This document shows, one piece after another, positions 46,263 to 58,826 of a DNA stretch of 64,000 nt. A program made the position numbers and the translations under genes. Position 1 is the stretch's first letter. The number at the start of each line of letters is the position of its first letter. The notes beneath the pieces were generated by a model. That model was not told the origin of the DNA, did not search any database, and saw only the letters and a list, made by a program, of their open reading frames with translations. Source of the stretch: Pohlia nutans (lineage: Eukaryota; Streptophyta; Bryopsida; Bryales; Mniaceae); the NCBI GenBank assembly GCA_022496805.1, contig CM040093.1:11808713-11872712 (forward strand), in the 5' to 3' direction.

Positions 46263-48369
46263 ACACAGAATTTGCTATCAAATTAATGTATCTGAAATAG
46301 AGTGGTGAGCGCTTTTTGGTTTCCCCTCACATAATGAGAAACACACTTTGTATAATCTTGTGAATCTAGATTATGCTTGCTACAAGCATTAATCATTACA
46401 ACCATTCAAATTACAACAAGCATCTTTTTTTAATTTCAAGTAGTATTTTGAAAGACCTTTAGTTTTCAAAAGTTAAAAGTAGTTTGTAAAAGTTTGACTC
46501 TCAAAATTGCATGATGATCATCCAAAATAGAAGTTGAAAGTCTTGTTGCATTTGCTCTACATGTCTAAAGGCAACTTTATACCATATTGGCCAAAAAATT
46601 GCAATTTTTTTGTAACAAAGGATTTATGCTAGGAGAAATTCAAGAAATAACACTTTCCTTATGTATTTTATTTTTTTGGTTTCACGTGCTTTAGTCACGT
46701 TGTTCCAACATAGGTATGTCCAACCATCACAACAATCCACCTACTTCGATTTACTTGTCAGTTACTACATGAAATGTTCCCTCTATATCTATAGGAATTA
46801 AATGAGTTATTTAGGAAGATTCAAGAAAGGTAACAAAATGTATTTATGGAACAAAGAAATCATGTCCTACATTTGTGAATGGTAAAAAGATTTATTTACG
46901 AGTTATTAGAATTGACTATCGGTATTACCTTCTAAAGTGCACTCTCTATTTTAAATTCAAGCACTTAGGGGCTAACTCCTAAGTGCCAAAACGGCAAGCG
47001 ATGGTTGCTTCCTCATCTTGAAATAAATCATCAAGGAAGCTTCAACAAAGGTCTCAAAACATACCAATAGAAAGGAATGTTTTTTTACTTGTTTTGTTTT
47101 TAAATAGTAATGTTGGATTTTTGCAATTCGATCCCCGTTCCGTTCCAAATTGAAGGTTCTTAGTGTTCTGTTCCAAATTGAAGGTTCTCATTTTTATGGT
47201 GGCTTTTAAAAACTCTCCATTAATAGTTCTAAACCATATAAATGTAAACGTAGCTTAATCAAACAAGTGTTGGTTAAATCTTGGTAAGATCAGACCGTTG
47301 GATTGGAAAATCATAGTATGTCTTTGAACCATATAATGCACACTCAAAAATGAGATTTTGGAGGGTGTGTGACTTCAAAGTCAAATAGAATTGGGTTAAA
47401 TTTTCAAGAATGAAATTAAAGAAGTTCAACAATGACTTGTATCAACACCTTCCCATTGCAATCTTTCATGTCAAGAATGGACTCACATATAATTTTTTGT
47501 GAGTTTGTAAGTGAGAGTAACTTATCCATATACGGTTTAGGACAAAAATTTATACGTTAAAATATGAAAGGAGTTGGTACATTGATCAAGATCGGAATAC
47601 ATACACTAATGGAACATGTACAAGAGAATACAATCTATAAAAGAAAAAAACAAGATAACAAACTTCCAAACACAAAAAATATTGTATCGTACATGTGTTG
47701 TATTTTGAGGTATTTGCAGTATTTGGTTTTTTGTACATAAGTATTTTGATAGCTTCACAACTTTGAATCAAACATTTTATTTTTTTTGATTCACCACAAA
47801 AAAAACATTTTTTTTTGCAGTGTGTGTGCGTGAGATGGATCCCCACATGTGAACTTCAGACATTGATGCTTGGTCTGGAGTAAATCTTATGGTAGTTTGC
47901 AAAAGTATGCTTGTACAATGTGGTTGCGTGGGCTCCAAAGGGTTAACCAGACACCACATACAACCTTGTCATTTTCTTGTCCCCCCAGTTTACAAAATAC
48001 ATTTTACTTCATCTATTTCAGACTAGTTGTTTCATAGCATGTGTAGCTCATGCATAAAGAAGGCACAATCCTTTTTGTATCTCCCTGATATACAAAAATA
48101 CGTTTTACTTCATCCATTTCAGACTAGTTGCTTCATGGCATGTGTGGTCCTAGCATGAAGAAAGCTCAATCATTTTCTTGTCCCCCTTAGTTTACAAAAA
48201 TACATTATACTTCATCCATTTCATTGCATGTATGGCCCTGGCATGAAGAAGCTTCAATTGTGCCTTATTTTATGCCAAATCTGCTATCAGGCTACTGCAC
48301 TGTATGGCAGACTCTGTTTCTCCATTTTTGAGGTCCCTAGTTATGACATCATCAATATGGGAAATCCCA
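46263..48369. other. AT-rich intergenic, nothing recognised
   Basis: Contains two facing CTAAGTG-type termini around TAA near 46965-46990 that may be ends of abutting elements, and a repeated segment (TTACTTCATC(T/C)ATTTCAGACT, CTAGTTG) at about 48005, 48107 and, partly, 48210. No gene is supported. Confidence 0.4.
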
Positions 48370-48520
48370 ATGACAGGTGAATATTGGATGAAATACATGG
48401 ATGAAATACACAGACGAATGATATGGATGAATGCCACAGATGAATGGTGCGGATGCAATATATGGATGAATGATGATGTGGATGAATGATATGGATGAAT
48501 GATTATGTGGATGACGTGTA
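48370..48520. repeat. GATGAATG minisatellite
   Basis: Irregular tandem array of ATGGATGAATG-type units (for example GATATGGATGAATG at 48418 and 48487). The reading frames across it are by-products. Confidence 0.7.
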
Positions 48521-48995
48521 GGATGTTGGATTATACTGCTGGTTTTTTGTCCTGGGCGAGCCGTCAGATGGTATGTAGATCAGGAGTGGGTACATCATGG
48601 GGTTATGGGTCGCTGGATGTTGAGTCACCAATTTGGAAAATGAGCTTCAATTGCAGGCATGGTGACCATGTAGATGGAATGCCATTTGAAGCTGTGACGT
48701 TTTGCCTCTTTTTGTATTGGGAGTCTTTTGTTGCATGTTGGTTAGCTGTGTTGTTTTGGAGTTTTCTTAAAAAAATGAGCTTGCTTTTGGGGGCTTGTGG
48801 GGTTCAGTTACTCAGCCAGTAGGCCAGGCTTGTAGGTGAATGATGGGGTGGGGTAATGGTTACTCAAAATATACAGTAATTGTAAAGTATGTGGATCCAA
48901 CACTTGAGATGCGTTTAGCGCCATGTCTGCTGTCAGAAGTTGGCCTTTGCGCACAGGCATCATCCACAGGGTTAATGCACACATGTGAGATACAC
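48521..48995. other. intergenic, nothing recognised
   Basis: Slightly GC-richer spacer without a supported exon. Confidence 0.4.
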
Positions 48996-49390
48996 TAAGG
49001 TAGGATGTCCTAAAACCACCACCTCCCCCAATTATGACATGTAGACTTTTCTTGGAGCCATCACAGTTGAGACCCAAAACCACCAATTTCACTATTCAAG
49101 TAGACCAATGGCACGTCAAGTATTGTAAATAAATAGTTGGTGGTTTGGGGTATCATTATGAGTGAAAGTTAGTACCACATGGTGTGGACATGGGAAAACC
49201 TAGAGGTTTGATTTGGGTCACATGTTACTTTCCACTTTGGAATTTTGTATAAAATTGACAAGTGCGAATTAGATATTGCAAATTTTTGCAATCCTCATCA
49301 AAACCTATTTCGAATGCCATCATATTATTTTTTTCAAATTTAGCACTACCAAAAATAGGCCAGATTGCTTAAGTTGGTGGTTTTAGGACA
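48996..49390. mobile_element. 0.4-kb element with CTAAAACCACCA ends, copy 1 (complete)
   Basis: Starts TAAGGTAGGATGTCCTAAAA and its right end reads GGTGGTTTTAGGACA, an inverted match. The interior is nearly identical to 58827-59190 (ATTATGACATGTAGA, ACTATTCAAGTAGACCAATG, TTTCCACTTTGGAATTTTGT). It holds an uninterrupted TTAA at 49369-49372 where the second copy has another element inserted. Confidence 0.75.
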
Positions 49391-49517
49391 ATCAACCTTA
49401 ACCTTTTGACGCGGTGGACGACGGACAGATAGCAACCTTTCTCAACACTACATCCTGTACATTTTTTCATCCATCCAAATTTCTCTTAGTTCTTGTGTTA
49501 ATTGACTACAGGACTAA

Positions 49518-50058
49518 GGGCCATTGTACGCTGAGGAGTCGGGCCCGTCGTTTTTGGGCCCAATGCAACAAAATTTCAGCTTATATAAGCCTTAGGCCCG
49601 GCTTCAAGCACTCAATATAATAAGATTAAAGTTGGGCCCATTTCTCTTATATGTAAAGGGGTTGGGCCTAGGAGTTGAGCCCATTGTATACATTTCTTGG
49701 AATTTACGAACCCGAATCCTAGTGTAAAGGTGTTGGGCCCGTTGTATATATTCCTTGGAAATTTCAGCCCATATTAGCCATAGAAAAAAATGTTTTTTAA
49801 AATAACAATAATAATCAATGAAATGTGCACTCGGGCCTAAGCCCAAAGTTTGGGCCTTCATATTTGGTGGACCCAAAAAATGGAATTGGGTCTATGTAAG
49901 AGCTTGTCGGTTTTAATATATAAATGTTTTGGTTGCATTGGGCTCGACTCCTAGTGTAAAGGGATTGGACCCAAAGAATGTCTTTCAACCAATGAGAAGC
50001 AAGGATTTCAGCCCATTTGTACATCAGTTTGGGCATGACCCTTAGTGTAAAACGGTCC
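49518..50058. mobile_element. Harbinger-like element with TAA duplication
   Basis: TAA at 49515-49517 and 50059-50061. Left end GGGCCATTGTACGCTGAGGA, right end CCTTAGTGTAAAACGGTCC. Internal repeats of CCTAGTGTAAAGG and TTTCAGCCCAT suggest nested or internally duplicated structure. Confidence 0.65.
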
Positions 50059-50261
50059 TAAAATCATGATTTAGTGTCTTGGACACTATTTCTCAATAGA
50101 CAATATTTGACTTTTTAGAGAAAAGTAAAAAATTTAAATGATAAAACTTCAAGTAAACCTTCTAGATTTAGTGTTCCAATGACGAAGGGCCACTTTGGAA
50201 TAAACATGGCATGCCAACTCATTTCACTCTCATCACGTGGAATGAACATGGTGCTCTCAAT

Positions 50262-50360
50262 CAACGTTTTTTTTTCTGGCGACAAAAAGTTGCTGGTAGA
50301 TGCTTGGAAGCAGCTGCAAAGGAGCTGCCAACAACTTTTTGTCGCCAGAAAAAAAAACGC
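50262..50360. mobile_element. 99-bp perfect foldback with 10-bp flanking repeat
   Basis: Arms CTGGCGACAAAAAGTTG and CAACTTTTTGTCGCCAG, extended by T/A runs and ACG/CGT, surround a short GCAGCTGC-containing loop. TGCTCTCAAT flanks it at 50252-50261 and 50361-50370. It lies 240 bp beyond the RS2Z stop codon, possibly in its 3' untranslated region. Confidence 0.75.
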
Positions 50361-50601
50361 TGCTCTCAATGGAAGTGGGAATGACAAGTGGCAGACTCAT
50401 GTGTATTGTAAGGACATTAATTCTCCTCAAAGATTCCACACATATGTGTATATAGGGGAATTTTTTCATAGTCATCTTCAATCCTAAGGAAGACTTACCT
50501 TCTTGGAGTCCACAACACATTATTTATTTCGGAATTTCCAAACATTTTCCAAGACTTAAGAAATCTAGTTCAATTCTTGTTTACAATTTTGTCATGCTAT
50601 A

Positions 50602-53600
50602 TTATTCTTCCTCCGAGACGGGACTCCCATCAACTTTGGGAGGACTCAATTTTTCCATGTCCATTTCAGGACTACGACTCGTACTTCGACTCAAGTCGTG
50701 TCTTGATTCTTGCACCACAATACTTTCCGTAGCTTGAAGTGGCTTTGCGTTTTGACTTGCATTCGCATCAACTCCTCTCAATGGACTAGCAGATATACTT
50801 CTCTGCATTTCCTTGGCTGGAGGTGAGAGGCTCTTGCTCTTAGATATTTTGTGTGAATCTTTGACAGGGCTGTCGTTTTTCCTTCCAGGTGAGACACTGC
50901 CAAGAGAACAAAATGAAGTTTTCGTTTTTAGTTTTTAGTTTTTTTTTTAACGGCTCCAAAGCCCTTTGCGGTTGTATAGTATATTCCGTATTTGATCAAA
51001 ATAACAATGACCAAACACTTTTCAGTTCAAAGCAAAATTGATAATTGTGATAATATGTCTCAAACAATATATCACTATTTATATAGTAAACCACAATTGA
51101 GCAATTATAAGGCTAAATATAGGTTGTAAAGAGGGACCCTAAGGGCCTTTTAAGGATTAAACAAGACACTACAAGGAGAAGGCGTCACTTTTCACTCGGT
51201 AGGTGAGTCAAACGGCACCACTTCGCTCTCACTGCCTAGGCGCTGAAGACTTAATGAGTGCGATTCGACACGTAGGACAAGTGTGTACAGTGAACTCTGA
51301 TAGTGTTTTGAGTGAGAAGCGACGCCTTTGCTAGTAGTGATGGGTAAGTACTTACCAATACATTTGATATCAAAGTGTAGAAACTTTGAAGATTTTCAAA
51401 CAAATGAAAAGCCCCATACCTGTAACTGCAGCTTCGACTTCGGGCAACGAACTTTTGAGGTTTTTTGTGGCCTCGAGGTGAACGAGATCGGGAACGTGAA
51501 AGGCTGTATAATACCAGTAGAGAGGTTGTGTTAAATGACCGTAGCATAATAGAGTGCCAGTGCAATGGAGCACCCTTTTTAAAACTGAATCAAAAAGAAT
51601 CTTCACCTAGATCCACTTTTTTAGGTAATGAAGGAATGCCATTTGTATACTATGAATTTTGGGACTACTGTGCCATTGTCACATAAACTTAGTTTCTAAT
51701 TGTAACTAGACTATGGTCCCGTTGCAAAAGGGTGTTGGCTCCCATTGCCTCGGGGGGTTTACTTCCAAAAAATTACAAATGGCGTGCAAAAAAATATAGG
51801 GTCCAAATAAATCTAGGAAGGTAATTTTTATAAATGAATTATATTAATATAGGATGCTAAAAATTGATTACAAGAATAATTATGAGAATATTCTTGAAAT
51901 ATTACTAATTATAGTACAAATACTTTTATTTTTAAGGGTACTTTTAAATACCCTTTTTCACACATGATATGCAAAATATACTAAGAGTAAACCCCCCGAG
52001 CCCATTGCTCTATTATGCTATGGCACATGTAAAGCTCTTCAAGAAATGAAAAATACATAATGCATCCTCTATATTCTATCAAGAGAGTTAAATTTGAATA
52101 TTCAAGATTTTATGAAATATTAGCATACACTCTAGGAATATTAATATATTTATATATAGAGAGAGAAAGAAAGAAAGAAACAAAGCACCTGTTGCTAAGG
52201 GCATGACTATTTTGACAATTTCGTTCAATGTGACCATGTTGTCCACAACGATAACATTTGTCCCTCCAGTCACATGCTTTGCAATCTCTAGCCCAATGCC
52301 CTTCATTTCCACAATTGAAACAACGGCCAGTACCAGGGGTTGGACCTGTACCTAGATACTCGCGTCCTCCACCTAAACCACGGGGTCCCTAATACATCAT
52401 ACACTACAATGAAGATTGATTAGTAAATGAAAGAATTTTAGTTGTGTATTACAATAAAAATAAACAATAGAATAAATAAATAAAATCGCATTTTGCCCTA
52501 TTCTAGAATTGTAACCATCTTAACTCTAATTGGCATAGACAAACATTAAATATATTTTAATATAAGATCAATTTTTTTTCTTTCTCGTAAACATCGATGT
52601 CGAGTGTGATGTTTAGAAATTGTTCATACAATTAACTTCAAGAATCCTTTATAGGTTTTTATCATATCAATTTAAAATATTTGATTTTTAATAATCCTTA
52701 AGAAATTTACATTTCAGTTCTTTTGCAATTGGTCAAAATTATATTTTTTCGTTGCTCAGTGGAGAGAAAAAAGGAAATATCTAACAATGAAAATACTATT
52801 GATTTTCTCAAATTATAAAATTTTAATATTGAGATTATATTAAACGCATTTATGATTTTAAAAGTCAACTGAGATTAGTCATTGCAATCTTTGGTAAAGT
52901 ATACAAATGCTAAGATAACACAAATTGAAAAGTATACCAAAAAAAAGTTGTTTAATTTTATTTTTTAAATAAAAAATAAAATCCCCTTGTAAAAATGCTA
53001 TCATTTTATTGGCAACCATAAAATTGTCTCTTGATTTTTTAGACATTAAGGAGAAAAAAAAATTAAAGTCATAGATTGTACAAACCAAATAGATTGATCA
53101 TAACACTCACCCTCCTAGCAAATTCCACAACCAACCTGCTTCCATCTAAATCCTTCCCATTTGTGTAATATCTAGCATCATCAGCATCTCGAACGTCAAG
53201 AAATTCCTGCAAAAGCCCTCACAACAACTTCTAATTGGAAAGAAGAAGAATAATTCGAATTCTTGGGCCACACGAAGAAAGAGATTGTTGCTTAGCATCA
53301 TCTACATCTTCAATATCAAATAATTCCTCCAATATCCAATAAGCCACAACATCGTGTCCACAATAAAAAAAAAATTCCAACTATAAAGCTAGCCAAATAA
53401 AGAGTCTATTGAAAGTATTTTTCTAGATAATGTATTTGGAGCAACAATTGATGAACAAAACTTCTAATAACTAAAATGCTTAGCAAACAGCTAAAGGAAG
53501 ATAGTAAATTGTAAAAAAATATAAGAATGGTGTGTCACAATATAGTAATATAATATATTAACCATCACAATTCATAATTTCTTTATCATCACTACTTCTA

Positions 53601-56099
53601 TCTATTACTCAATAGAATAGTTCACCAATTGTTATTACATCTTTCAACGCTAGAACGTACATATGATCAACATCATTGAGATATATAGAGTTTTGAAAAT
53701 AATATGATAATAAAAATTTAATCTTTAAAACATAAAGGTTAAATAATACTTACAACAAAAGCAAAGTTGTGCTTCATATCCACATCTCGAACTCTGCGTC
53801 AAGGAGCGCCAAAAAGTAGCGCATCACTTTAAGTACATTGTACAAGAAAAAAACACATTCAATTTCCTTCCACGCTCGTCACTCCATGAACACACATGAC
53901 TGTATGCCCCATTTACACATTCAAGGAGGATGTCTGCCTTATAAAGCTCCTTTCCAACGTGCCCTTTACCTTCGCAAGCTTAGACTGAGCAATTCACCAA
54001 GGACCTCTCATTAAAGCTCTCCAAGCCACTTAGAGCCTATTAACCTTCAAGAAAATCATGCAAGTAGTTGTAGCTTAGCCCTATCCGTTGCAAGATTTTA
54101 TGGCTCAATAAAAATCAAACCAAATTTGATAAATTGATAATTCGAGGGCAAAACAACATTGATCTCGTGGTGGAACTATTTATTAAATTGCATGAAAGTA
54201 GTTGTGAAATTGTTGAAGATAAGAAATTTCACTTTTAAAAAAAATCAAATAAATATATTATAAAATGATTATCTCAAGGCTATCATAATATACTAGTTGT
54301 GTAACATGAAAATTTCATGAAAAAAATCATTTGCAAAAAAATGCACCATGATATCATTATTAAGTGTCATATATTCTTTAAATAGCCAAGTATCATATAA
54401 GACTTTATTGTACTGACAAAAACATTAAATTTTCATTATGTGTTAAATTATTTGGATTTTTCACAAATAAATGCACAACTATGTATGTTAATCCCTAAAC
54501 GCCCAACCTTCCAAAAAAATGAATGATGTGCATAAATGAAATTGTTTTTCTCATGCGTCCTTGAGTTTTGGCAAAGTGAATTTTTTACTACAAATTTTCG
54601 GAGTTGTTAGGAAGGGGTTGTTGGTGAAATTTTAGAAAACGTATGGTTGTAAAAAAATCATGCCTCATTTCATGTTGAAGTGATTCACTAATAATTTCTA
54701 AGATCTTAGTTCAAAAGTGCTCTTGAAAAAATCAATTCATAAACTTAAGCCAGCAAAAATCTCCAAAAATCACTACACTTAGAGTATTACATTTTAACCT
54801 ATCACAATAAGTTTCATCCATAGATTGTCAACATCTTATTTGTAATCAAAGTACAAAAGAATTTTCAATTTTCAATTTCAAGTTTTATATTAAAAACATT
54901 GGTCATAGCAATCATTGGTCTAATCGTCTGGATAGAATCTAAAATTCATAATGTACAACTTTTATTCATACATCGAGTTCAAAATATCCCTTCTATTTGC
55001 ATTTTATAATGGATCTTTGTAATTTTTTTAATTTGGAGACGGGTGAAGTCCTTTAATGATTAAATATCAATATATTTTTTGTTAATTTTATAGAAAGATA
55101 TTTTAATCCCGTTATTGCATTTTACAACTTTAATATTCTTCAATAATCTCTTACAAGGTTATTCAAATCAACAAAGTTATCCAAATCTAACTTTGACAAT
55201 GTATTCAATTACACTACCATGGGAATTCTTGATACATTTACTTGTGTCAAACTTAAAATGATATTTTCAAGTAGTGTGGCATATACTTTATTTTGAAGAA
55301 ATTTCACAGTAATCTGGTTTAGCATTTGGCTCCCAAGACCCTAGGTTTCTAATATTCATTGTTGTACAATCATGCAATAACTTTAATTTTAAACGATGAT
55401 GCAAATATTATGAGACAAAAGATACCTTTCTAACACAAATCTTGAATTTTGATAACATGTGACCCTTTGACACATTGATAGTCAATTGTTTGAGAAATAA
55501 ATGGCCAAACTCACTTAGTTTTCTTCTCATGCAATTATAAAATTTAATAAAAGCTTGAAATGCCAAATAGCACACGTAAAAAATAAAAATTTGGATCCAA
55601 TTTTATTTTATTTTATTTTTTAACTTAAAATTTGAAATCAACTTCTAGATGTTTTAAACTTTGATTTCTAAAGAATCCAAGATGGTCATACATCTTCTAC
55701 CTAATCAAATTTACACCTCAAATTCTTGATATATTATTTACTTGAATCATTTTCTCTTAATTAATGATAGAAAAAAAAATTAAAAGTGTTTTGAAAAAGT
55801 ATTTATATGAGAAGCCTTCAAATGCAATTATAATTACATGAACTACAACATTTTCAATTGAATTTCAATAAATCAATGTTGTCACACCTTCCGTATTTGT
55901 TGAATAAGTCTTCAAGATCTTGACTTCTTGTACGACTTGAGAGTCGCCCTATGTATAAGCGTGTACCACCACCATCAAGTCCTACATCACCTCTTCCACT
56001 TCGATTGTATAAATTGCTACTGAGATATGGATCATTGCCACGATATCCTCCTTTGTCATAGCGCTTTTCTTCCCAATCGCGATCTCCATATCGAGGCAT
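50602..56099 (-). CDS. RS2Z: RS2Z-type SR splicing factor
   Basis: Six minus-strand exons (55888-56099, 53754-53793, 53111-53206, 52189-52388, 51420-51503, 50602-50896) join in frame to 308 residues. In order: MPRY, then about 40 Gly/Tyr/Asp-rich residues, an RRM with RNP2 RLYIGRL (47-53) and RNP1 HNFAFVEF (79-86), and two CCHC zinc knuckles, C139[13 protein letters not shown] and C161[13 protein letters not shown]. An Arg-Ser region ([12 protein letters not shown]) and a Ser/Pro-rich tail ending VSEEE follow. This is the plant-specific SR subfamily with two zinc knuckles, which selects splice sites in nuclear speckles. The stretch between MPRY and the RRM is longer than the short linker I recall in flowering plants. 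Introns 1, 4 and 5 carry transposable elements. The 40-nt exon 2 encodes the RNP1 strand. Confidence 0.94.
50947..51160 (+). mobile_element. 0.2-kb TTAA-ended repeat, copy 2, in intron 5 of RS2Z
   Basis: Left end TTAACGGCTCCAAAGCCCTT, right end AAGGGCCTTTTAAGGATTAA. The interior matches 6961-7150 closely. Confidence 0.75.
51537..52026. mobile_element. GGCCATAGCATAATAGAG-type MITE in intron 4 of RS2Z, split
   Basis: Left end GACCGTAGCATAATAGAG and right end CTCTATTATGCTATGGC. Internal GGGTGTTGGCTCCCATTGC matches 17845-18041 inverted. It is interrupted by the hAT-like element 51749-52002. Confidence 0.7.
51749..52002. mobile_element. hAT-like MITE nested in the above
   Basis: 14-bp perfect terminal inverted repeat CTCGGGGGGTTTAC, 254 bp long, flanked by CCCATTGC at 51741-51748 and 52003-52010. 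An 8-bp duplication is the hAT signature. Confidence 0.8.
54488..55063 (-). mobile_element. TTAA-flanked element, 0.6-kb family, copy 3, in intron 1 of RS2Z
   Basis: Starts TTAATCCCTAAACGCCCAAC and ends TCCTTTAATGATTAA, with TTAA at both outer ends. Inverted relative to 33832-34422 (AATCTCCAAAAATCACTACA and GGATAGAATCTAAAATTCAT shared). Confidence 0.75.
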
Positions 56100-57244
56100 A
56101 TTTTATTGTCAATCTCACACAATAATCTGAGACACTACAAATTTTTATTATAAATTAGGGTTTTATAAAAATAAAAAATTGTATACACAATATTGTCAAC
56201 AATTTCCATATATATATATATATATAAACAATGAAGGTATATTGAATATATATAAAGTAGAAAAAGACATTTTTAAAATTTACTTATTATTTTATATCTT
56301 CTAACGAATACCTATAATATGCCACTAATAGACTTCAAGTGCTTTTCCAAAACCTTGAAATCGATTGTAATGAGATTTTCAATAATGGTTGATATTGAAT
56401 GGTGCCTATAATAGTAGATTGATATAATTAAAGATTGGGTGTAATAATAATATATTTTTTAAATAAAAAATAGGAAGATGAAGACTAATGAAATCAAATA
56501 GCATAACAAGATAACATAGCAAAAATATGCCTATTAAAGTTCTCGAAGACGTTGACGTGAAAAACCTAAAAACAATCTTGATTTTTTTGTGAAACATAAC
56601 CATTGGATTTGAAACACTTAGAAATTTAAAGCATGGAAGAATTTCCTAAGAAACAAGTTCATTCTCACCATTGGACTTGTACATCAATATATAGATGAGA
56701 TAACCTTTAAATGCAAAAATACTAAAAAATCATCTCATATATACTAATATCTTTTGTATGATAATAAAAAGACATTTTTTGTTCATCGAGACGAAGAGAA
56801 ATAGAACATATAACAAAAAAATTGATGAAAAAAACTGATATCTACTGCCCCTCAAAATCAAACTATTTTGGGAACATTTTCATGACTCAAAATCACAACC
56901 AAGCTTATCGGAATAATTTCTCACAAACCACTATCCATCTTTCTATTGCTCAAAGATGTAAGATGCATAATCTCTATAATCATCATTCAAGAGACAAAAC
57001 AACAACACTACATTCTTAATTTGTTAATATCACACTCTTCAATATGACAAAAATTAATATTTTTGTAATTGGCCACTTTCTACCTGCCAAGTTTTGAACA
57101 CGTGTACATTGGTAACCAAAAGCATGACATTAACGAGTTCTAAGTGTATTGTATGTTGAATTGGGGCAATACAAATTATATAGGCATATAAAGAGTAGAG
57201 AAGAGTATTTTTGGTGCACTTACCACTTGCGCTGATTCCTTTGT
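56100..57244. other. upstream region of RS2Z, nothing else recognised
   Basis: Probable leader and promoter of the minus-strand RS2Z gene near 56100-56600, including a TA run at 56210-56224. No other gene is supported. Confidence 0.4.
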
Positions 57245-57839
57245 ATGCCAAAATTTAAGAATGTTGAAGAAAGAGCAAGATGTAGAAAACACAATGATAG
57301 AGTGCGAATCTACAACTTTGCAATTTTGGACTTGTTTTCACTATCATATCATTTATTGATTCACATTTATCTTGCATTGAGAGAAGGGTGTTTACCAAAC
57401 GAAGTGGCAAACTATATGAAGCCTCTTCATATCTCCAAATTTATCTGTGATTATTATTATGGCTTTTGATATTTCTACTATGCAACTGAAGGTTGAACTA
57501 CTTTATGAATCAAACCTTGTTTACCACAACTAGTAAAAAGACAATGGAAATCTTATAAAAAAATATATTAATTTTTTTTGTCTTATATTACTTTAAGATA
57601 GTCTTTGCAAGGAAACATATTTAAGAATGTCTTATACTAGTGGGATCCGTGTCGTTGATGTTGGTATAATGGATATAATCTATTATGCATTTGAACATGG
57701 GTTGTCTCCTCAACTGATTCCGGACTGGAACGATCGAGTGAGACAATCCATACTCGAATGTATAATAGATTGCTTGTACGAAGTCTTTTTGTCGTCGACC
57801 TTTATGGTATGGTTTTCTGTGAATGACTTTTTGGATTAA
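57245..57839 (+). other. unrecognised reading-frame pair, possible gene fragment
   Basis: Two open frames, 57245-57469 and 57627-57839, have an amino-acid composition closer to protein than most frames here (KNVEERARCRKHNDRVRIYN; AFEHGLSPQLIPDWNDRVRQ). I do not recognise a domain, and no convincing splice pair joins them. It could be a captured or decayed gene fragment, or chance. Confidence 0.2.
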
Positions 57840-58158
57840 TTATCATTCCTTGTTTTAAGAACATAGGGGTTTTGGAAATCAACAAATTTGTTTTAGATTA
57901 GAGAGGGTTTATTGCTAGGCCAAGCAAAACTGGGTGATCCAATAAATGTAGGATCTTAGCTAGGTTGGAGTACCTAAAGCCAACACTAGACCTAATTGTG
58001 TCATAAACGTAAATTAGGTAGACCATAGATAGCTTATCATTTTGGGCAACATACAATAAGGGCTCTATGATGTGCCTAGATTTGCGTTCTAAAATGATTG
58101 TATGGTCTAGATTATGTTGCAATTAGATACAATGTTGGTTTTAGATGCTCCTACCTTG

Positions 58159-58635
58159 GAGCATCTCCAATGCTCAAGGTTTCAAGGGCGTGCACTGCCG
58201 CTTTAAATGCCTGGGCATGTGACATTGACACTGCGGGGGCCGATTGCGGCCTCCCCAAGGTGTGGCAACGCCAAAAATAATCCTTCATTCGCCAACGTCG
58301 CAGACTTCAAGGGTTTTTCAGCGAGTCCTCATAACTTAAATGCTCATGCGTGATCCAAAATCAATGATTTTTTTGGGTTGTTATTCCCACCCCTATTGGT
58401 CGCTCATCTGCCAACTCGGATCCAATTGCCACCCGATCAAACAAAGGCAACGTGGTGGAGCTTCCCCAAATCAACGCTGACCCTTTTAAAAGCGATGTTA
58501 GTCCACAATGATGCTCGACGGACCCACGATAGTCTGGGTGATGGGTTGTAGTTCTTATTCCCACCCTCTTTATCATTTGGGAACCTGATAATTTTCTGTT
58601 TGGCGCGCTCAAGCCCCTTGAGTGCTGGAGATGCT
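58159..58635. mobile_element. Tourist/Harbinger-like element
   Basis: Left end GAGCATCTCCAATGCTCAAG, right end CTTGAGTGCTGGAGATGCT. GAGCATCTCCA is a common plant MITE terminus. 477 bp, GC-richer than its surroundings, no frame with a domain. The target duplication is degenerate. Confidence 0.65.
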
Positions 58636-58826
58636 TTTAGTTAAGTTAAAATTTATTCTCGCACATTGCTTGAAGGGTACCATTAGTGTTGGATCTCACG
58701 CATTTCTACCAACCATACGATCATTGAGTTCCGCCCGGGCTCTAATGCAAAGTGGGCCTTGGCTTATTTCTACCATAATTGCAAATCCTTCGTTGACAAC
58801 AACATCAAAACCTTCATAACATTCAG

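Noticed and set aside
48270..48520. frames with Met/Trp/Asp/Glu-rich repeats
   Set aside because: Translation of the GATGAATG minisatellite.
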